Source of the DNA: Dipylidium caninum
Lineage: Eukaryota > Platyhelminthes > Cestoda > Cyclophyllidea > Dipylidiidae
Assembly (NCBI GenBank): GCA_017562135.1
Contig: QEYB01001497.1
Span: forward strand, 186,001 to 250,000
DNA length: 64,000 nt
Reading direction: 5' to 3'
The notes under the pieces are model-generated. The model did not search any database and had not been told where the DNA came from. It saw only the letters and a program-made list of their open reading frames with translations. How positions within the stretch are numbered: position 1 is the first letter of the stretch; each line of letters opens with the position of its first letter. A program made the position numbers and the translations under genes. Below, one piece after another: positions 12,930 to 24,400 of the stretch.

Positions 12930-12990
12930 ATCCGCGCCGACAAAGTTATGTTAGTGCGTACGAGACAACCGATGATAAACCAGAAGGATT

Positions 12991-15977
12991 TTACACATGC
13001 TTGAGATCGGAAGGCTGCAATAAACAGTGGCTAAACGCACCCGATATTCCTCCGTCTCGAAGTAGGTGTTTTCCACTTTCTCCCGAGGTTTCTCTCCTTT
13101 CTTCAATTCAATCGCCGCTGCCTTCTGATGACGCGCTTGTCTTACCTCTGTTTCTACCTCGTGGCCCTTCGTGAAAGAGAAGAAGAAGCAAAATAAGTTA
13201 ACGGTGAGCAAATATGCCTGAGGGAGGGCAGATACATTCCCATTATGGGGATTGGAGCCTACCTCGGGTAGGTTGACTTTTACATTCTTCTTCTCCGGTT
13301 TGGGTCTGGTCGTAGCACTGTTAGAGTGCGCCAACGGTTGGTGTCCCTTCTTCTCTACCTCAATTGTCAGCATGTACCGGTCATCGGCATCATTTAGCTC
13401 GCCCCCAATCACCTTTTCAAAGGGAACAAAATTCCGAATGGTCAAAGTTATCTCTACTTAAATGCCATATAAGTAGAAACTTTCATTTTTCAAATAAAGG
13501 AGGAAAAAGTAACAAAATGTACTGAATGATAAATAAACTATGTGTGGTAGAATATATTTCTTAACACAGTTATGCTACTGAAAAGCCGTAGTGGAAGGAA
13601 ACCTCGGTTCCAGCAGCACGACTCAGCAAACGCAGAGTCACACAACAGACAACTAGCTGTGGCCCTCCACACCTAGATTTAATTAACTGAATGATTTCTT
13701 ACCTCCTATATGGGCGCACTGGAAGCAATCGGACACCAAGATGCACCCATTGGGTGGACAAGAAGTGGGAGACAACGATGACTCAGGACCGTAGACCCTA
13801 AACTTCCCTGAACGCTAACTTCGTCTCGGAGGCTGCCGACATGCCGTGACTTGCCACTAATGCGAATTTCATGTTGCGTGGTAGGACGGTCGGCGTTTAC
13901 GTTTGCTTGTGAAAAATGCCATTAATTTAGATAAAAAGTAGAAGACGATGTACAGAAAGCCTGTCTTTATTGCGCCGGCTTCCTCATACAGAGGTTCCTC
14001 GCAGTGGACATCTCCACAAGCTACCTTGCCGAGACAATACTAACGCGTTACCATGGAGACTAACTAAACACCTTTTCTTTCTTCCCACGGGAGGTTAACA
14101 TAGCAACAACGCTTCTGCAACCCTTCCCGGCATTAACTTTAGGGCCAAAAGCCTGACTACGCGGACGTCCATTTGGGCGGTTAAATCAGAGAACCGAGAG
14201 AAATTGGATGTGTAGCTTTCTATGCTCAACGGAGCCATCGACGTAAACCACTCACCTTGCCCATATCAGCTGCGGCGAGTTCACTGAAAATTGATAAATT
14301 TGAGGCAGCGTAGGTGTTAAACTGATGGAGAATTTGGCCGAGTGGACCCCTCAGAACGGGAAATTCGACAGCGGGTTGGGCAGGCGGAGGCGAGGGTTGG
14401 GGCTTTGGAATTGCCTTCAAAATGTGTCCAATAGCCTGACTCAGAGACTCGCGCACCTCCATCACCGTCCGTTGACGCATTTGGTCTATGTACTGATTTG
14501 AGAAATAGAGGCACTTGATTTTTTAATACGCGGAAAATTTGGCGTCACATATGCGTGACGTCTTGAAATTAGCCAAATAAGACACTTTTCGCATTTTCCA
14601 TGAAGATGGGGATAAGTGAATGAGGAACGAGGACGGAACACATCTGCACATCATTCAGATCTTCGCAAATCGGAAGATCAAGTGCATTTGTACGGCTTTG
14701 GCCGGTTCTACAAAGCGTTTTTCAACCACAAAAATGTTGAATAGAAACAATTAATTAAAGAGCCTTTGGCGCCGGCCAAAAACGGAAAATTAAAAGATGC
14801 TCTTCTGTACAATCAAGTGTTAGCCTTACAGCAAGGCCCGCAGAAGCCAAGAACGAACGCTGCTGCAAGAAAAACTAAGATCTCCAATGAGTGTAAGACA
14901 AGACAAAAGTTGACGCCTGTTTCAAAGATTTTTCAAAGGCCATTTCAGCGGTGGCATTCTTTCCAGTGGGAGATATTACCTGATTTAGATGAGTAACCAC
15001 AGCTGTGAGTTGCTGTTGCGTTACTCCCGGCTCCGAGGGTATTAACGGTGGTACATACATTTGCTGTGTCTGCATCGGTGAGAGGAAATTGCTGGAAAAG
15101 GTATTTCCCTCCGGAGTCTTCATATCCCATCCCACGCCAGGCACACTGCCGTACACGTTTATCTGTGTGCCAGAGTGATTGGTGGCCGCGAAACCTTGAT
15201 CGGAATTTTCTAAATTAAGGTTTAAGTATTTGGAGGAAAAGTCAGTGGAATATACTCTTTAAGATGCTGTCCAAAGATTCATCCATGGAGTTGTGAATGT
15301 CGTTTCGAGCTGGAACGATTGATTTAGGATAATCGTCGCCCGACAGACTGCCACTGCTGCCCGAGTGGGGTAGTTCGATAACGGTAAAGGTCTTACTTAC
15401 GATATGACTTTCTGCCTTTGTTACCCTATACTTTTGTAAACAGACAATTTGGATAAATTATTATACCTGTGAACAGCTAAGGCCTTAACAGTTCGTCGTC
15501 CACTTTTGAGTTGAAATGGAGCCCGGTAGCGATATGTTATTTCACGGCCAGCAAAAATCCTGTGAGAAGGGTTTGGACTCTCACCGTTAGTTGTAAAATA
15601 GATAGTACAGTTTGAACCCTCTAAAACCGATCAAACAGCGTATGATTATGGCAAACGTGGAAAATATAACTTAGTACAATTAGTTGAGTAAGAGTCAGTT
15701 CAATAAGAAATTATCAGGTGCAGCTTGGGGTGGTAATAGCAACAGAATTAACTAAGGCCACACAACTACACGCGATAATACATCACGAATGTTCAGTAAT
15801 GAGCAAACTTGTATTTTTAAATTTGTAGAAAAGTGCGTTTTGTAGCCTAAGAGCAAAAATCTCACCGTTGCCCAACTCAATAAATGTGCCTGTGTCAATT
15901 GTACTTGAGGATTTCCCAGAAGTATTTAACCTCAACGGGGTTATGGTGGGGGCTGGAATACCCCCTGCTAGTGGCAT
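12991..15977 (-). CDS. DZANK1: DZANK1-like protein lacking obvious zinc ribbons and ankyrins
   Basis: DZANK1 is a cilium-associated protein in vertebrates. Exons on the minus strand are 15977-15866, 15620-15467, 15425-15256, 15209-14980, 14492-14256, then 13456-13263, 13166-13041 and probably 13014-12991. The N-terminus (PTITPLRLNTSGKSS, IYFTTNGESPNPSHR, FQLKSGRRTVKALAVHR, ESHIVSKTF) matches the chitobiase-like N-terminal module of DZANK1. Further on, the string NTYAASNLSIFSELAAADMGK followed by VEITLTIRNFVPF matches DZANK1's segment around its MGK motif. The exon before 13456 ends in phase 0 and the next starts in phase 1, so a small exon between 14255 and 13457 is missing from my model; a Cys-containing piece near 13726-13830 has a matching phase-1 donor. 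No CxxC pairs or ankyrin repeats are evident. The last exon requires a 26-nt intron and ends at TAA (12991-12993). Identity is good; the 3' end is uncertain. Confidence 0.7.
14542..14560. repeat. Palindromic motif copy 1, CGTCAC-N6-GTGACG
   Basis: The arms CGTCAC (14543-14548) and GTGACG (14555-14560) are separated by six bases. It lies in a DZANK1 intron. It is one of four copies with identical spacing in the window. Confidence 0.6.
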
Positions 15978-16659
15978 TTACCTAGGTCTATTGATTGTGC
16001 TCGTAAAAATTATATCAAGGTCAAATACGCATTCATTAAATAAGTTAAAGTCTCAAGAGGGATAATTAGATTTACACTTGATATCAACGTGTAACTAAAT
16101 GGTGATTTCATTTAACTTTAAATGAACTAGGCTCAGCGTTATTTTGTGAATCTGTTGGTTCATATAGAAACACAGTTGATCCGTTTCTTTAATACTAGCC
16201 TAAAACCACCCACTTAAGTTTATCACTTGTATAAATCGCTCAATCCCACATATTCAGCTTGATGTGGCGCAGTTAAACCACAGATTTGCCCACCATTAGT
16301 CGCTACAGCGATGGGAAAGAGGAACATCATAATGCTATTATGATTTCGCCTTGGTTTGGCGACACACATCAAAATCACCAAAAGTGTCTGGCAACTTCGA
16401 GGTCACCGAATTTTTTAATTTACCGCAGTTTCACCCCAATGCTACCATAATGTACAACTTTAACCGTTATATGTCACTTTCCCTGTTGTCGATGTTTTGA
16501 TTTGAGGTCAGTTGTGTTTTATCGAATAGCAAATGGTAGCTTCACATTACCGCCGCGCGGATAGGTGTAGCCGTTTACTTTATTTGTATCTCGTGGTGAA
16601 ATCGTGCTCCATCCCTACCAAATAGATCATCACAAATATCAAGCAATCTAGCTTTCACA
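15978..16659. promoter_or_regulatory. Shared intergenic region between divergent DZANK1 and FAM221B
   Basis: DZANK1 starts leftward at 15977 and FAM221B starts rightward at 16660 or 16906, leaving one 0.7-0.9 kb region to drive both. It is AT-rich with no ORF of note. A GGCAAC at 16390-16395 resembles half of an RFX X-box, the motif of ciliary genes, but I find no matching second half. A bidirectional promoter is an inference from layout. Confidence 0.4.
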
Positions 16660-18363
16660 ATGAAAAAGGAAGTTAATAAGGTATAAGTTTTCTTGTTATT
16701 AACCTTTCAGGATGAGACCCACAAATCGCAAACGGATGAACACCCATTACCCACCGATCAACACGGTAATATAGTCGAAGGAACTAATAAAACCCCTGTT
16801 GGCGGTAAGTGTGGTTATGTTTTGGTTTCAAACACATTGAAGAAGTTCGTTTAAATAAATTAGAACCGGCGAAGCACTACGACACCATCTCGTTCCGCAC
16901 GGGCAATGAACAAAGATTTTGCGAAGAAAACGAAAGAACTCTTTGATACCGAAATTATTGCCGTCAAAGAAGCTATTTCTACTGGTATGGCTCTGTTCTT
17001 CGTAATTTCCTTCCCCGCTACTTGTAGGCTATTTGTGCAGTATTCCTAATTTCTTTTAATGTTATGTACATTTGAAACAAAATTAACCGGTGTTTCGCTT
17101 ATTTCAGGAATCTACGTTTCCTTTCGACCCATCGGTGGGGAGTTTGAAAAGCAAGACTGTTTACGCGTGGCTTCTACGGGTCGATGCTTCTGCTCGCATC
17201 TTCTAAAGGAGCATAACAAATTTTCTGCCACGTCACGAAATACGGCGTGCAATCGGGTATCTGTTCCCATAAATCAATTATAAGTCGATCGTAGCTTTTA
17301 TCCTGGCTATATATCTGCTTTCAGCGTCAATATGCGAGTCATTGGACCTATTATTATTAATTTCAGTCGGAATGCTCCTGCAAGAGGTTTGTATTCGCAC
17401 CTGGTCGACCCGAAGACTTTGGTGAATTTTGGCTGCCCAAACGTAGGGATTTTAATCGGGAGGCTTATCGCATGAAGTGTAAATGCAAGCACACTCACGA
17501 AGAGCATATCTGTGATCCCTCCCCTTTCCGATGTAAGGTGAAACAATGTGGCTGCCTCGCCTTCAGTTCAGCCTCTGTCTGCGCAGCTTGTGATCAGCGG
17601 TGGGAGGGTCATGACACCGTTTTCGAGACGGAGGAAGAGCGCAAAAATGCAGGACGACAAATAAGTCGGCTAACATCCGTCTTTGTGCTATTCTTTTGGC
17701 TAAGACTTGAGTCTCCAGTTTTTTTTCACATTTTTATACACAGTATTATTTATGAAACGAAATTCCTGCCATCACAAGAGGGGAATGAAACTAGAGTTAA
17801 GCTATCATTGTTTCATTTTTAGGAATTACCTCAATAATTCCCGGCTTTGAACTCAAATATTATATTTAGATTTTGTGCCTGTTTCTTCTCTTTTCCCTCA
17901 CTTGCACCCTATTTTACCACTTCCACAGCAATTTGAATCGCATCCATTTTTTCGCCTCGGGCGGGCATAAGTTAGACGCTAATAACCAACATAACAGATT
18001 AATCAATTCGTGGAGCTAATGCCATCACTGGATAAGTCTTTTAACAATTTTAAACGTATTGCAATGGATTCTAGGAGAGGACTGGTACCCCTTCTCCGAA
18101 CTCCCAGCAATGCGTAATATTGCTCTAACCGGGGAAGACAACCCCGAAATTGAGAGGTTGGCCGATGCTCTTCCTCCCGAATCGCAGTCACGACCCCCAT
18201 TGCCTTCACCAACAAAAAAGCCGACGGATAACAACACCCCCTTCCGTCCCCAGCGGTCAGTAAAACATTCTATCCCTCTATCTACTAACTCACTAGCCCT
18301 CAAATCAATTCTTGTCTTCGCCTCAGTTTCCTTATAACCGGATTAATTTGCCTCGGAGAGTAA
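16660..18363 (+). CDS. FAM221B: FAM221B-like cysteine-rich protein
   Basis: The FAM221 family has no established biochemical role. Core exons are 16864-16984, 17108-17256, 17367-17664 and 18075-18255. They read ISTGIYVSFRPIGGEF, then GRCFCSHLLKEH, ECSCKRFVFAPGRPEDFGEF, RMKCKCKHTHEEH, CKVKQCGCLAF, CAACDQRWEGHDTVFETEEE and EDWYPFSELPAMRNIAL, matching FAM221B in order. The repeated Cys/His motifs suggest metal binding. A last exon 18327-18363 (TAA) fits the donor at 18256; reading through instead stops at 18339. Upstream, exons 16660-16680 and 16711-16804 are open with a 30-nt intron, but the second ends in phase 1 while 16864 needs phase 0. Translation may therefore begin at the ATG at 16906, or use a weak donor after 16797. 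The donor at 17665 (GTCGGC) is also weak but is supported by phase. Confidence 0.8.
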
Positions 18364-18485
18364 TTGATTTCAAAGTCTATATTAATTGAAGAATACTGCT
18401 ATAAATAACCAGTACAAATTCTGGGGAAAATGCAGTCGAGGGAACCGATAAAATTGTCTTACGAAAGAAGAGAGCCACAAATAGC

Positions 18486-21400
18486 CTAGAGCAGTCGAAT
18501 TCGGCAAGTGGGTTCACCGCAGTAACAGTAAAGTACCTTGAAGGGGACAGCATCCACCACGTAGCCGTAGTCCCAAGTCATCTCCTCCCCGGGTGCAATG
18601 TTCCTGAGGGGAAGAGGAAGGGACGTTGTTCCAAGTAAGAAGGGGTGATTAACTCAACTAAGTGATTGGCAGACTACTCTCGTAAAAATTTGGGAGAAGT
18701 TACTTTTGAAGTGTAGCAGTGAAGTTGTAAACGGAAAAAGAAATTCTGATGACACTACAATGCCTCAATACTACGCTTTGCCACTTGACATGACAGCAAG
18801 TTAATGAGATCGTAATTAAAAATTACGGACAATCGAGAGGGAAAAAGGGACTTTGAAAGTGTTACCTCTTGGCAAAGAAGGCCACCTCGGGAAATCGTGG
18901 ATCATGGGAGGAGATGAAGACGTTTTGGACAAAGACATTGGGCTCACAGGAGTGATTGAAGTAGCGTCCCAAATTGCCCATCTTTTTGGCGTCCATCACG
19001 AAAGGCTCCTCGTCTCCGAAGTAATTGCGCGCGGGCAACCATCCACGCTGGGCAATTGGATAAGAGCGACGATTTGCCCACGGCATCGAAGCTGCTGTTG
19101 AAGTGGATGCTGTCACCGCTGCCATGGAGGGAGTCTCCATGCTTCCTCCTACTTTTACACTGCCTGTTGGCAAGGCTACACCAGTGTGAATGCGTTGTTC
19201 CCTCGTCTTTGTCCGTGATCGACGATCACCTGTGTGGGAGTTTGAAAAGGTCGAGCAGAGCGTTCCCCGCAACCCGCAGAAGAGGTAATCCAAACTAAAT
19301 CACCACTAGTATTTGTGACAGACGAGGTAATGGAATCACGTTCGGTCAAATGGACGGGGAAAATTCGATGCACAAGGTGATGGCGATGGAGGCCCTGATC
19401 CCAGTACAACAAGTGGACACTATCCGCGTTCAAGCATGCATGGAAGGAATGTTCGAAGCACTCTCCACTCTCTAACATCATCTATTTAACTAGAACCAAG
19501 ATTGACGACGCGCTACGTACTACAATTGAATATTCTTGCACCAAAATATCAAAGTGTCCGTCTAAGACGACGAATAGATGGCCAGTTTGACAACGGTAAG
19601 TGAATCTACGAGACTGCCTCTCAGACTGTGTGAGAAGTCCCCCTATTGGGAGGCGGATTTGCAAATACAAGATTTTACGAAGAAAAGATTGTCCTTATTC
19701 CACAAATAAAAAAATCTGATTCAAAGGAGGCAGAGAGTCAAAAGTAAGGCAAAGACAATTGCATACCTGTCTTGCTCTGAGACTGGTTCATTCGGAGGAG
19801 ATCAACCGCCGAGTTCGACCTTGAGAAAGAGAAAAGTTAGCGAGTGTTAAAGCAAAAGCAGCAACGTTGAATTCCTCAAAAAAAGTTGGCTAAACACTTC
19901 TAACGAAGGGACGAAGCGCTTTAAGCAATGATGTAAACACTTTTTGGCCTCTTATACTAAATACTGACAAATTGTGCCACTTTCATTGTCAAAGTGGCAG
20001 GAGTGACACCTTTTGGGTTCATCAGAATTCGAGGCGGAGTGGGCGATGTCGGCATTGGAAGCTGACTTCTTGAGACTGGCCATGAGCAACTGTTGTCCGC
20101 CTGTCGGTTGATATGGCATCGTCAGAGCCGACTCGCCCGAGTCGGGCACGAGGGACCTCCTCACCGCCCTGCAGAAGGAAGCATGGCGAAGATGATTAAC
20201 GAAATAACCGCTTTATGTTTAATAAACAAGGCGGAATGTGTCTCCGCGTAGATAGTGACAATTTTGGGGGGTTGGTTTCGGGCAAAAAAGCCCCAATTAT
20301 TCAGTTCTTTTTTTTTCGTTGAACTGTCTGAGCACAAAAGGAGTAAAACAGCTTCTAAAAATAGCCAGTCAGACGTGATTTGAGCAGAGGGAAGAGAAAA
20401 AAGGCACTCAAACGATGTAGGGAGGCGAGAACACTCGCATTGGCAACTAATTAGCAGTCAAGCAATTTGACAACCGATTTAAGAGAAGGGACGGACGGTG
20501 CGGACTGTCAAGCGACTAAGCAGCGCAAACTAAACGAGTGTGAGTTGCGAGGGGAGAACTTACGGGGGCCACATCTTCCCACCAGGCGGGTATTCGGTCG
20601 GTTGACTGCGAGCGCTTCGCCTCGATCGTTTCTGGGGCAAAGAGACATGTTCTAAAGTTGGAGAGACTCGATTTAGGATATTCGAGTGTAAATGAATGAC
20701 GTGAAAGCAGAGATGATGTGTCAAGAGAGATTGTGACAAGTGGATGGCGACCAGGGTAGAACCTGACATCCAAATCTTACGCAATTGTTTATCCGAGAGT
20801 CGAGTAAGCTTCACCACGGGTAGGCGATTGAAGGAGGTGGATTTTACGATCTCGGCCAAATTGGAAACACCGTCAGACGAGGTGAGTCCTGCAGACGCCT
20901 CGGTGAATTCAGGAAGTGTGAACAAGTCTTTTGACACCACACAATTGTTATTGTCGCAACGCTGGCGTTGGCGTTGACACCAGTGACGTCGGTGGGTGGC
21001 ACAGTGAAGGTGCAAGAGGAGACCGATTCGCCCTCCGCGTTCTCCCCTTGCCAGTTATGCTCGTCCACCCTTACAGAGTCAGCAGTGACGAGGTCGGAGA
21101 AATCCATCCCACCAGTCTCAGGGCGCTCGATCTCCTTGCATTGTGGCGAGGCCTCGCATTTGGTCACATCGACGCCCTCCATGCAACTGAGGTCCCCGTC
21201 TCCCTCCTCCTGTTTTAGCGTTTCGTCAACGAGTGAAGAGCTGGCGAACGCCAAAGCCTGTTCCAAAATGGAGCTAATGCCTGTGGTGTCCTCGCCCTCA
21301 TCGCCAGTAAATGATTGTGGAGACATTTTCATATCCTCATATGCTTTTGCAGAGACCTGATCACCACCGGGGTCGGTCTCACTACCGACTTTCTCGCCCA

Positions 21401-24400
21401 CTTTCGAAACACTGGAAGAGGCCGAGTACGAGGAGACGGAGGAGGAGGAATTTCGACGGACACGATCGTTACGACTACCGCGTTTCCGGGCGGTTCGGGA
21501 GATGAGGACGGGAGCTTGTGGAGCAACATTGGAAGCGGACGAGGGGAGATCGAAGTCGGAACAGTCGCCCGGTTCAATTGCGTACGGCTCGTAGTCCTCT
21601 TTGTGCTTCTCCACCGTTTCTATGTAGTCCAACTCGGCTTGGTACTCGTCGCCGTTGTCATAGCCCTCCTGAAAAGTCGACAAGCAATGCTCGGACGAGG
21701 CTTACCCCTTCAGGCTACAATTCAAACTAAACTGACTTCAATAGCCTTCGTGTCGTCGTAGATGGCTCCGGCATAGGTGCAAATGAAGGAGCCCTTTGGG
21801 ATGGCATTCAACGCACGTATGCCCCAACCTCTGCACGGAAAAAAAGGCGAAAACCAATTAGGTGGATGAAGAGGCTAAACAGGAACCGACGAGTTAGCCA
21901 CTACAAACGAAGGAAAAGACCTTTACAGGTGAGGCAAAACATGTCTTCGCTCGGAGATCCCCAATTTGTCTGATCTCAACTCGCCATAAAACAATCAGCG
22001 CATTGCATATTACGAGATATGATTTGAGGACAGCGTCTCCCCGGGTGGGAGGAGTGAGAGGAAAAGACAATGGCCACCGTCCAAGTGGCCTACTCGTCAA
22101 ATTTGGTCCAGATCGTGCGTATTCACGTGCCAAGTGATAGCGGCGAATGTGGACCCCGTAGAAGTTCGGCCACTGCATAACCTGAAGCCTTCCACTCTGC
22201 ACATTCGCATTACCATTTCTGTTGTATGGAAAACGATCACATCTCGACGTATCTCGGTGGCAAAAAAAGTCTTTACTGCTTATTCGATAGCGAGTACTTT
22301 CCTTAAGACTGACATACCACGAATTAGGCTTCAGTGACAGCTTTAACCCCGCCTAAAATCAACATCAAGTGAGATTGTAACCCTCCATCCTCCTTTGGGA
22401 AAGGCAAACAGGTCAAAAAAGAACCGAAAGTTATAGCATCTCAAATCCAAAAATTTACCCCGGCGTTTAAACACCGTAGAAGACGGTGTTATAAGAGAGA
22501 TTGTAATTGACAGGACAGAAAATTAGACTTCCAGGCTTCTTCAGTCAGACTCGACACTCACCCAACAATGTGGCATCATCAGACAATGAAGTAACTTTTC
22601 GCAGATTTTTAATACGAAAATAAACAAGTCCCTCATTAAGACCCTTCAAAGTAGGAATACTTTCATCCTACCAAGAGACATTTGAAAACGTGGAGAAATG
22701 GGAAAATCGGTTCTCCCCTCGCAAACCACATCGATGAAGGACTTTAAAAGACAATTACGAGAACTCTAACTCCCTGTCTAGGTGAATTAGTCGAGTTGAG
22801 GACAAAGAGGGGAATGGTGGCTCTATTCGCCGGGACAGAGTTGTTTCCCTAGTCCCTCTTCCATGATATCCACCTCCGCCAGTCACGCGTCGAGGCCAAG
22901 CAAAACATTGTTTGTACCTCGTGACAGTAAAGCTACTTTTCATGATTATGCAGTAATGGTAATAAAATAGTGAAAGATAAACAGGGAATATACTTGTTTA
23001 CAAGTCAAATGGAAATGGTGTAAATAGTAAGTGATTAAAAATGCAATCTCAGCGCAAACTTGCCCCATTTCTTAGGGCATAGGTGGACGCAGTTAAATTA
23101 GAATGCTTGAATCACAATGTTGCTAGGCTAAAGCGAAGGACTCCAAAAAAAACATTTTTTTTACAAGGAAGGAAGCCTCTGTGCTGTCCTCTGTCACTAG
23201 CCGGCTGGTCGTCTCTCCAACTTCTCAGATTGTCTGTATGCCAAAATGGTAGGTTTTACTGCGTTGTCACGGAAACGACTGAGGATGGGAGAGGAGAGCA
23301 TGTTTCAGATGCCAAATATTATACATTCTGCTTCTAGTTCAATAACTCCAAGACAGTTGAAAGGCAATTAAAGCGTCAAAAACCCAAAAATTGTGTTTAC
23401 TACACTTTAAAATGAACTTATTCCTTCGGGTAGATAAAGCAATTACTGAAATTTTTGCGTGCTTTTGCTGCCAAGGGATGAAGTAAAAAAAGAAATAGAG
23501 GCGATAGAGCTTACTTCCGGTTGGTTTTGAAGACTTGAACCCGGACCCAGACGCCCTGTTGCACCACTCGATTTTGGCAACGACGATCGCATCTGCATCG
23601 CGAGTTGCACTCGTAAATGCCTCCCATGGTGAATTGGGAGAGACGACGGTACCGATAGCCCACAGAGGTGTCCACCATACCCTTCGCACTGGAGAATGCA
23701 CTTGCCTCGACTGAAACGGGAGTGGTGATAAATCGCTCATACTGGAAGTCTACAGTTATGCACCACCGCTTTTTTTCATCCCCGCCGTGGTGTGAAGAAG
23801 GCGAAAATCACACCACTTTTCTCAATCTGAATGCCAGCGTCGCTAGTCCTTGCATTCAAAAGAGGTGGGAAAATACACCATGAACGCCTGCGATTGTACT
23901 AACTTTTGGAAAGTAACCTCTCAGTCGTTTTACTGTAAACGCGAGTGTACATGTTAGTTATCCCATCCACACATTCAACTTGTACTAAAAGGTAGAGGCG
24001 AAGGGGAAAAATGCCTCTCGCACTCGACCAATCAGATGTCTAGTTTGCTCGCTATTTCTGATTGGTCAGTGCGCTGACCTCACTTAGGATTGGTTCAAGG
24101 AACAGAACAGTTCAATTATTACAAACGTCAAAATCCAGCCATTTGAAAAATCAAAGCTCTGATAAAATAGAACAAGATGCCCATTTTAGCTCTCAAATCA
24201 ATGGTTTGAATAAAATGTGGGTTAGGAAAATAACGAATTAATTAATGATGTAAAAAGTGTAATGTTGTTGAACCAAAGCAATATTTAATCATGCATAATG
24301 CCTCTTACTCAATGAAAAAAAAGCGGTCAAAAATGTGACTGCTTTTGTCCATGTCAATGGCACTGTCATTAAAAGGTCTCATTTGCCTTGTCATGATGTT

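Noticed and set aside
20844..21761. Several long plus-strand frames opposite the SETDB1 insertion (e.g. 20968-21360, 21315-21761)
   Set aside because: They are antisense shadows of the SETDB1 exon, whose minus-strand frame carries the conserved SET-domain context.
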